Assembly: GCA_036346255.1 (NCBI GenBank)
Contig: CM070617.1
Location: 21,007,080-21,071,079 of the forward strand
DNA length: 64,000 bases
Direction of reading: 5' to 3'
From: Ampelocalamus luodianensis
Taxonomy: Eukaryota; Streptophyta; Magnoliopsida; Poales; Poaceae
Below are positions 55,695 through 64,000 of this stretch, one piece after another. Below the pieces are notes generated by a model, which searched no databases, was not told the DNA's origin, and worked only from the letters and a program-made list of their open reading frames with translations. The position numbers and the translations under genes were made by a program. The stretch's first letter is position 1. Every line of letters begins with the position of its first letter.

Positions 55695-57997
55695 CTGTTG
55701 GCTCGAAGATGAGCTCAAACGACGCGGCATACTCCTAGCCCACGTACGGGTGAAGCTGAGGACCTGTAACAGAAGATCGTCGTTACTAACTTCTGAGGTT
55801 TGAAATGAAGAAGCGACGTGACCGTGTCGTACTCACCTCCAACATGTCCCGTGGTGCTCCCCCCACGCTGCCACGACAACGAGTGCGCACGCCCGCGGCG
55901 GAGGCGTGTCTGCCACCTCGGTGACCCCTCGTCCTCGTGACCGGTCGGTCGGTCCGCCGTCGATCGGCGTGCGACCAGTCGCGATCTGCACTCCGCGTAC
56001 TCCTGCCTCCCTGATCCGCTGCAGGATCCCTCTGGTCTCCCCCAGCGTCATGTGCTGCGCGGAGTCTACCAACTCGATAATCTCCCGATGAAGATCCACC
56101 TGCACAAGTAATCAACAAGTTGTAAACCTAAGTCTGTCAAATTAAATATGAAATAAAGACCGTTGAATACATACGCAACGGTGGAAAGCGGAGTCCGGCT
56201 AGGTGGGGTACGTGTCCGACGTCACGGCCTCATGTCGAGGAGGGTCGACCACGACCCGGACGCACCGAAACCTCGTCCGAGTAGCGTACCACTCCATGTA
56301 CTGGCCGTACGTCTCGGGGTTATAGGGATCGTCCCCACACTATATGAGGTCGTCGTGCGCGCCACTCCAACCCTCAACCCAAGGGGACATCCTGTCCAAC
56401 CAGGACATCGTGCCACAAACTCCCTTTCTAGTGTACCTGTAGACGGCAAGAAAATTATTTAGTCGGGATGTAACACACATTGTACGAAAGAAATAAAGAG
56501 TGAACTTACGCGTGTACATGTGCCGGCACCCGCCTCCCCCCCCCAAAGGGCTGCGACCTCCTGTCGCAGACCGAACTGGCGTATGACCCGTTGCACCTGG
56601 TACTCCTCCATGAAGATATCATACACCAAGGCACTCCGCGTGTACCAGTACACGTAGTCTCGCGTGCACAGCACCGACAGTCCTCCGGGGGCGCACGCGA
56701 TCACCCTCTCGTCACTGTACGGTCTCTAGATGACGCGGTCATTGGTCAGCTAATCGAACATCGCAACGTACTCCGGGTAGGACCCCTGCGAGGTGATCGG
56801 CGTGAAGGTGACCTGTGCAATAGAATACCGCAAACTAAGCACACGAAATAGTGATTACAATACGAAAAAAATAAATGAATATGAAACTAACCCGTCGGCG
56901 GCACTACACAGTGCCCATGGTCGGCCGGTCCAGGTCATCGTGCGGAACGTACAAGCTCTCCTCGTACGCTCCAAGTCCAACTGTGGTCGTCCGATCTGGA
57001 AATGCTCCAAGGACCACAACTACAGTAGTAGCGGGCATCCCGAGAGGATGGAGCATCATATCGACGCCGCACACGTCGCCAAAGGCGCGATACGTCGCGC
57101 CGCAGCAATGCCGGACCTGCCGCGTCTGCGGGATCTCGTCGATCAGCGAGTCCGCCACCTCACACACGTACTAGATGTAGTGTTTGTCGACGCTGTCACC
57201 GTAGGAGCCCAGGAACATGACCCACCCGAACAACCACAGCAAGTAGGCCTCGAAGTGCCTCCTAACAGCGACGTCCCGGCGTTCTGCACCATACGCTCGG
57301 GCTGCAAGAAGGCACGTACACGTCAGCAAGGTTCACATACGAATTGTTACGAGAGGACAATAGTTACAAAGACTTACGTAGAACTGGCAGATCCACTTCG
57401 CGCGGCCCGCGGTCGCCGAACTCGGCGTACCACTGCCGTGGCGGCGACATCGTGGAACACGCTGGGAGGTCCGTGCGCCACGTGAGCGGGATGTCGTGCG
57501 TCGCCATTGGAGCGCCTGCGCAGGGCAACCCAGTCGGGTAGCTCACGTCCTGCAGCGTCGGCGCCACCTCCCCGCACGGGAGGTGGAACATGTGGGTCTC
57601 TGGCCTCCAGCGGTCAACCAACGCCGTCAGTAGGGCCCGGTCGTATGAAAAACGCCTAGACGTACGACCAGCACTGTGGTCCTAGTCGTCCTCCCACGTC
57701 GCCTCCACCATCCTCGCTAGTGGAAGGAGGCCTGCCGCTCTCAACCTGCGTCGAAACGATTAAGAACAAACGTGAATCCACGCAAAATAATCAGACCGCG
57801 ATTGAATGCATGAAGGTCAGAACTACACGAACCTCGGAAGCGGTCTGGTGCGACCTCCATGCCACGATGGCGTGCGTGGCAAGCGCGCCAAGCTCTATCG
57901 GCGCCTCGCCCTTCGGGGGGACCACGGTATTGAGGTGGCTACGGTGACGCGCGTCAATCACCGGGTCAAGCAACTCGTAGTGGCTCGCGTCTGCCAT
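55695..57997 (-). pseudogene. Plant mobile domain gene, copy B, exon 8 missing
   Basis: Same strand and same introns as copy A. Start ATG 57997 (MADASHYELLDPVIDARHRS). Exons: 57833-57997, 57378-57745, 56892-57301, 56510-56785, 56175-56436, 55837-56099 and 55695-55763. Exon 8 is gone, because intron 7 is interrupted after about 58 bp by the terminal block ending at 55636. Family motifs: LVDRWRPETHMFHLPCGEVA, MTLGETRGILQRIREAGVRG, CTRDYVYWYTRSALVYDIFM. Exon lengths differ from copy A by 4-13 bp in exons 2, 3, 5 and 6, so frames are broken in several places. It duplicates copy A, with the gene body about 80-85% alike by eye. Confidence 0.8.
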
Positions 57998-58758
57998 ACC
58001 TGAAAATGCAGCAATAAGCAAAGTTCATATTTTTTTCATGCATCTTTACATAGCCTATGTAGTAACTACGAATTTTCTTTACAAATTTAATACATGTCAT
58101 GCTATTTTTCTAGTTTAAATAGTATTTTCGGCACTAACAAGATATTTACCACGCACTAACAAAATAATAACCGCGCACTAACAAAATAATAACCGCGCAT
58201 AAATGGAAAGGTAAATAATTACTCCACTTAGCTACTCTAAACATTTTTTACAGATTCATAGCTGGCGTCTTCCTATTTCTGCAGAAATATCATAAATCGT
58301 TCGAGTGTTGCAACATTCCTAACATGTGCACGACGAACTACATAATTTCATTATTTCTGCAAATATTCTCATTGCTCTTTCGACATACTCAGCTACTCCG
58401 AATTTTCTTTACAATTTTAAAATGTATCATGCAATTCTTCTAGTTTAAAAGAGAATTCCTGCATTAATAATATAACTACCGACTACACAACTTAAAATAT
58501 GTACTACACAATTTAACTACATTTATCTAATGTACTCAATTCTATGTCGCTATTTTTGTTTGCTAACCTACAAGGTTTTGACATAACGTACACAGTTTCA
58601 AAAAAATGTACCTGCAAGATGATCGATCGAAACTGATGTTCTGTCAATCTCTCTCCTCCGCGACGAACTGACAGAACTTCGCTACTTTTTTTCTCTCTCC
58701 CTCTCGAACTCTCTTGTTTTTTTCTGGAATTAAAATGAATCCTGGACTGATTTTTTGT

Positions 58759-58769
58759 GGTTTTTATAG
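58759..58769 (-). promoter_or_regulatory. TATA box of PMD copy B
   Basis: CTATAAAAACC on the minus strand, in the same context as 54254-54264 (a 'cagtcc...attttaattcc' leader follows). The leader donor is TTGCAG/GTACAT at about 58611, and the intron ends next to the ATG at 57997. Confidence 0.6.
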
Positions 58770-58779
58770 CCGAGTCTCT

Positions 58780-59000
58780 GTCGCCAGTTGAACTAACGAC
58801 AAGAACCTATCGCCGGTTGAACTAGCGACAAGGACCTGCCCAACTTCCTGTCACTAATTCAACTGGCGATAGGTAGTTGGACTGACGACAGGGGGGCGAC
58901 AGGGTCCCTGTCGCCAGTTCAACTGGTGATAATTTTTTGGGACGACTATTTATTTTTGTAAATATCTTTTAAAATTATATTATTTTAAAAAAAATCGTTA
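58780..59000. repeat. Palindromic repeats and terminal block on the right of PMD copy B
   Basis: About eight half-units or whole units of TCGCCAGTT.AACTGGCGA (for example 58786, 58814, 58867, 58913), then 'gcgactatttatttttgtaa' and 'tattttaaaaaaaatcgtt'. It is a direct copy of the block at 55545-55630. Confidence 0.8.
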
Positions 59001-59161
59001 AATCACTGAAAGGCCTGGTTCTCACAACTGATGCAAATGGACAACGCATCACAAAATTAAATCAATTAATTAAAACGAACAATAGAATCAAAATGGAAGA
59101 AACCACTCTTCCGCTCCTATTACACCAAAACACATCTAAACTCTGCATACCCTCCTATTTC

Positions 59162-62100
59162 TCATTCACAATCCAAGCCGCAAACTTCCAGAACAGGGCC
59201 ATCAAATTTGCTGGTGAAGGGATTTACACGAACCCATAAAAGAGAACATATGGCTGCTATTAGTATTGACCAAACAACAACAATAGTCGGCACTCTGTCC
59301 TGCTTACCCATCAAACCCTTGAGGAATGGGTAAAGATGAAGGATAACCCAAAAGGAGAAGAACAGCTTGCCGAACAGCTGACCCCAGGATTGATATCCGT
59401 TGGTGATAGCATTGGATGCACCAGCCAAGACTCCAACAATGTTGATTATAAGTAATGTCATTGGAGGAATCAATAGTGAAGTCCACTTAAAGACATAAAG
59501 CTCTGAGAAATCTGGGTCATCTCCTCCCTTCGAGGTAACAGTGAAGTTGGTATCCACACCACCTAGGACCTTAAGAAGCCCTTGAAATAGTGCAAAGAGA
59601 TGCGAAGAGACGCCACCGATAACCCAAAATTGTTCATTTCTCCACCAGTCATCGATGCTAACTCCTCCCCACTGCATCTCAAGGATGCTGGTGGCTGCTA
59701 TGGAGACAAAGAGAGCCATGAACAATATGCTTGCATAGATGGTCATCTGAAATAAAATATTTAAGATTTCGTCAGTTACAGCCAAGAAATAGAAAATAAT
59801 GTACTCAGACAAAAAAAAAAGGGGAGAGTGATGTTCTAACTAGCAAAAGCTACTCTGAAAATAGTATGAAGTAATAGTATTGCTTTCATTCAGTACCTCA
59901 GGCACCATAAATTTCCCCGATAAGAGGCAGAATGCTGGCAAAGCACAATAAACTAGCAGCGGAATTGACGTCAACGGATAGATGACAGAGTTTACATACG
60001 ACAACCTTTCCAATGGTTTTAGACCACCTCGGTAACCATACCATATGGGGCAATGCTTGCTAAGAAAGATCTCTACGGACCCAAGGGCCCATCTTAGTAC
60101 TTGATGAAGCCGGTCTGAAAGATTGATAGGAGCTGAGCCCTTGAATGCTGGTCTCTTGGGCATGCAGTAAACTGACCGCCAACCATGGGAATGCATCTTG
60201 AAGCCTGTGAGGATGTCCTCAGTGACAGATCCATAAATCCAACCAACCTGGTCACTCACTTCGAGTTAGCAAAACATACTATTGGATTTTGCGTTGTAAA
60301 TTTTGGAGTTCTAGCACACAACCACAATTAAGTGTGAAAATTACAACACAATAGAGTGAGGCAACCTTACCTCTTTTCCCCATTCTGTCTTATCCTCATA
60401 CCCACAACTTAGTACATGCATGCAATCTTCAAGACTTCTGAGCATATCAAAACAACCACCTCCACCATTCTCTCGTAACACTGAAGCGACAAAAGCAGCT
60501 GACTGCCCAAATCTCTTCTCAAGTTTTTCTAGCGGCACCAAAGGTGCAGTTTCACTACCTATTGTTCCTCCAAGATATGGCAGTCAGTATTCATAAATGC
60601 TTTGAAAAGAAACAACAACAGAGCCATGGTAGTGACTCACCTATGACATCCTCTTTGATAGATTCCAAAGCATGTATTTGCTTAGACGAATCATGATATT
60701 TCATATATTTTTTTTTGTTTTCTTGCTTTTTCTTAGCTTTCGAACCTTTTCTTTTTGATCCACAGCACAAGCAGCACCACTTAGGCCAGCAGTTGCATGT
60801 CTTGCTTGGAGGTTTTGTTGTAGTTGGGGCATCATAGCCATACAAAGCTTGTCTTCTAAAAACACACCCAGTTCCAACATATATTGGTCCTTGGATCCCA
60901 TCAAGACCTTTCATGTTAACCTGTATAGAAAATATTAAAAATGGTTCGTCATGCTCAGAATATCAGCATCTATATCTTCGAGGTACAGGTAGGATGAATT
61001 CACAGCTCACATACATCGAAAAACACAACATTGCGGTTTGAATATCTGTCATGCCGATCAATGCCATCAAATCTTTGGGGAAATTGAACATAACAAATTT
61101 TCCTTCCCAGAATTGAGTCCATCAAAAAGCACATAGCTTCCCGTAGTGCTTTGCTGTTGTTTATATAGTGATCGCAGTCAACATTCAAGATGAAAGGTGC
61201 ATTTGAAAGAATCGCTGATGTCCGCACCTAAAATAAAAATCAAGTGGACAGTCAAAGCCAATAATCAATAGAATATTTTTATACAAATAGGCCTTACTCA
61301 AAGAAACTGCATGGATATGAGTAGAACACTATAGATTACCAAAGCATTCATGGCACCAGCCTTTTTGTGGTGATCATACCCAGGTCTTTTCTCACGTGAA
61401 ACGTAGACCAACCATGGCAACTTGTTTCCAGCATCATCGAGAGCACCATCATGACCAGTGAGGACCTAATGACAATAACACAGTGGACAATAAAAATAAT
61501 TAACGGTGATGAATGCATGTTACAGAACAAAATAGCATGGAGATCTTTCGAGTCATTACATCAACCTCCAGTTTGCAAAGCATATGGATGACTTAAATAC
61601 AATCCAAAAGTATACATTTTTTCAGATTTTATTGACAAAAACAAATAGGATTAATCACATTGGTAATTTTTAGTTTTTTTTTTTGCTGCGGAAATTCAAG
61701 GCGTCAATTAAGTTTGGTAGGTACTGTTCCTCAAAACCAACTAAATGATACTCTTGTTCAGTAGTAGATTTGTTTCAGAACTCAGAACAGAACTCCCCTC
61801 AAGAGAGCCATTTTAGAGTAATTTCAACAACCCATATATAAAGGACACAATAAAAGATATCACTATTCAAGTTATTTCTGGATACAAAATATTCATAGTT
61901 AGAAATAAAAAGAAGTAGCACAACAAAATGCATCAAGTAAGCAAGGAAATGGAGTTATATTAAATTAGTGGTAAAGCCAAATAAAAGCAGCCAACCTGGA
62001 TCATTCCAGCATGGTCTCGGTAATTGTTTCCAGGCCATGGAGCTCCTTCCGGCAAGGACCATCCTCCCTCAGGAATTTTCTGTGAATTAGCAACAAGTGC

Positions 62101-64000
62101 ATTTACACGGACCTTGAATTCTTCATATTCTCTCTGCATGCAAAATCAAAATATATGTTAACGATAACTTAAAAGGGTTGAAAGCACATAGTAGCAAGTA
62201 AACCATCTGTCAAACCAAGTTAGGTAGATAAGGAAGACAACAAGCTGGTCAAGAATTCATATGTAAAGTAAATTTGGTGAAGTGATTGGAGCCCGTGTAC
62301 ATGTACATATGTGTTGTTACCAGCACAATGGAAAATACAAAATTAAAAGTTGATTCTTCAACACACTCACTCTCGCAACTCTAAGTCTTGCCTTAACTCT
62401 TAGCATGCATATGGTTGTATCGATGGTGCGTATTTTTTTAAAGATCACGGCGAGCTAGAGCTCCAGCCGAGCATATATATAAAGAAGAAGAGAAATGATC
62501 CAGTTTATAAGGAAAACCGGGCCCGAAAACCTTAACAAATGCATGGTTTCAGATAGAAAAACCGACAGCCAACCCCGAGACGACAATACAACCTCAACTC
62601 GAACAGAACAAAGCCCACACCAAAAGGCACTACCAGACAACAAGCAAGACCAACCCAACTCAACTCGCGCGCTAACCAACCAAACAACTGTCTCCCTCAC
62701 AACTTGGTCGGCGGAGCCCTGCTCCCACGCCACACCTCTCAGCCACCCAAGACACACGGTCGGCGGAACCCTGCTCCCACACCGCACCTCTCTGCCACAC
62801 AAGTCGGCAACGCGTCGCTTCGGAGGAGCGCGCATTGGACCAAACTGCTGTCGTGAAGCGCCAATCCAGAATGAAGAGCCGTCGTGAATCGAGGACATAG
62901 GGGTAAACCTACAGAAGAAACCGGCGGTTCAAAACAAAGAGAGCAGGGGCTTCTCGAAGCGACGCCTTTAGGAAGGTAACAACATCAATGCCGCCGTCAC
63001 CCATCCGGACACCCGGATAGGGTTTTCACCCGGAGAAGCATCTAGGGTGGAGGAGACGCAATAATGTCGCCTCCAGGGAGGGAATCAGGGAATGGCGCCC
63101 GAGGGTGTCAACGACATTGGCACCAGCAAGCCGGGCAGAGCTTTCACTTGCGGCTCCCCGCCCCGGAAACCTGCACAAAAAGGTGGTACGGGCCAAGCGA
63201 CTCTCGCCCAGCAGCACCGGCAACAGCACCGCGCCGGTGCGGACATCCACGTGCACGGCGCCACCTGGAACGCGCACACAGAGACGCAGGGCACCACACC
63301 GGCAAACACGAGCCCCGACCCGACCGTGCCCTGCAAGCACATCCACAACGTGCCGCTCCGCGCCCACGACCACTCCCCCGACGAGGCCCGCGGCTGGAGG
63401 GCGGCCAAGCACGTCGGCACGCGCAAGACGCGCGCAAAGACGCCGACGCGCCTACGCCTGAAGGGGCGGCGAGGCGCGGCGTGGATCCGCCACGAGGCGC
63501 GAGCGAGGACAAAGGCGCAAAACGCCCAGACAACGGATCGCCACAACCACCTCTGGCGCCGCGCAAAGACAGCAGTCGCCACCCGAAGAGACCGGCAGCC
63601 GAACGCCGCCAGAGCGCATATCCGGCCAGAAGAGCGCCGATCCAGGCACCGACGGCGCGCCGCCGGCCACAACCACGCCATAACACCGGAGAGGCGCGGA
63701 TCCGCAGCGAGCTAGCCGCCAGGACGTAGATCCGACCGGCGGGTGACCCGATCCGGCCAGGCCGAAGCGGATTCAGCGAGGACACCACGGGCCTGGCTAG
63801 CACCTCTCGACAGAGAAAAACCAGCCAGCAGGGGAGGGGGGCCGCCGCCGCCGGAGCAGGTCGCCGATGACGGCGACGGTCGGGCGGGGTGCGGCGAAGG
63901 AAGGGCGCTAGGCGGCGGGGTGAGCCGCCCCGAGGGGGACGACGCAAGGCCAAAAAAAAATCCACGCCTTTCATCATCGATGGTGCGTATAACATTACCT
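59162..64000 (-). CDS. CesA: Cellulose synthase catalytic subunit, CESA6-like clade, C-terminal part
   Basis: This would make beta-1,4-glucan from UDP-glucose in plasma-membrane rosettes, probably for the primary wall. Exons inside the window: 61996-62133, 61340-61465, 61015-61227, 60641-60920, 60371-60567, 59897-60247 and 59162-59746, all with GT/AG borders and compatible phase. A donor at the window edge (AG/GTAATG, 63997-64000) suggests the next exon upstream ends there. Seen motifs: REYEEFKV, VSREKRPGYDHHKKAGAMNA, the DCD of LNVDCDHYINNSKA, YVGTGCVFRRQALYGYDAP, TED in SVTEDILTGFKMH, and QVLRW in LHQVLRWALGSVEI. All catalytic motifs are intact. The C-terminus, GPVLEVCGLDCE, and CNCWPKWC point to the CESA6 clade. 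The class-specific region is Lys-rich and unusual (see findings). The N-terminal RING domain and first membrane helices lie beyond the window. Confidence 0.95.
62434..63975 (-). mobile_element. Truncated LINE copy in a CesA intron, TSD of 15 bp
   Basis: Perfect 15 bp duplications atcgatggtgcgtat lie at 62419-62433 and 63976-63990. In element sense (minus) it ends GCTCGGCTGGAGCTC, GTGATCTT plus A-run (62434-62441), as plant LINE 3' ends do. The 5' half (63010-63975) is a GC-rich leader with CTTGCGTCGTCCCC and CGGCGGCGG phrases, as in LINE 5' UTRs. At 1.54 kb it has no reverse transcriptase, so it is an internally deleted, non-autonomous copy. Open frames in its GC-rich half are composition effects. 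Confidence 0.85.

Noticed and set aside
63064..63995. Long Arg/Ala/Pro-rich frames on both strands
   Set aside because: They lie inside the GC-rich 5' half of the LINE copy; no LINE ORF motifs are seen.

Overview
This is nuclear DNA from a grass (Poaceae). It is very likely from rice (Oryza) or a close relative. The evidence is a multi-exon cellulose synthase gene of the CESA6-like clade at the right end, GT-AG introns, nested LTR retrotransposons, rice-type plant mobile domain (PMD) genes and a LINE. There are no prokaryotic features and I found no RNA genes or CRISPR arrays. The only gene that looks intact is the C-terminal half of a CesA gene (59162-64000, minus strand), which continues past the right edge. 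Almost everything else is transposable-element DNA.

Layout. 1-4782: a truncated long LTR, a Gypsy LTR fragment, an unassigned CT-rich stretch and an integrase fragment of a Gypsy element. 4783-30205: a nest. An outer Gypsy element that now keeps only its LTRs and an antisense gene is split in its antisense gene by a full-length relative (10728-27881, TSD acacc). A 4.2 kb solo LTR (14476-18715, TSD atatt) sits inside the antisense gene of the inner element. A 3.7 kb solo LTR (5168-8856, TSD gttac) sits inside the outer element's LTR. Gag-pol lies on the minus strand (gag, protease, reverse transcriptase, RNase H, integrase). The extra multi-exon gene lies on the plus strand between pol and the 3' LTR, the arrangement known from Tat-lineage elements such as Grande. 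30206-35290: a broken hAT-type transposase gene split by a small Copia element (30489-33799, TSD gagtc, 130 bp LTRs). 36058-42884: a full-length but frame-broken Copia element on the minus strand (TSD ctatc). 43095-45035: a probable TIR element carrying GC-rich, gene-like sequence. 45036-49190: mostly AT-rich, with a few possible exons of an unrecognised minus-strand gene. 49200-59000: a GRF-type zinc-ribbon gene and two same-strand copies of an eight-exon PMD gene (the second lacks exon 8), with TATA boxes and blocks of palindromic TCGCCAGTTGAACTGGCGA repeats. 59162-64000: CesA, with a 1.54 kb LINE copy in an intron (15 bp TSD).

The two signals most worth following are these. (1) A family of roughly 22 nt palindromic units clusters in the Gypsy LTRs and in the introns of the antisense gene, and its arms co-vary. 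(2) PMD and GRF-zinc genes are packaged with palindromic repeats, which looks like a transposon type I cannot name. A third observation is technical. Differences between paired LTRs pile up at CAG/CTG/CCG sites in a form (CAG to CG or CGA) that looks like consensus-calling error in methylated DNA. Many apparent frameshifts here may therefore not be real.
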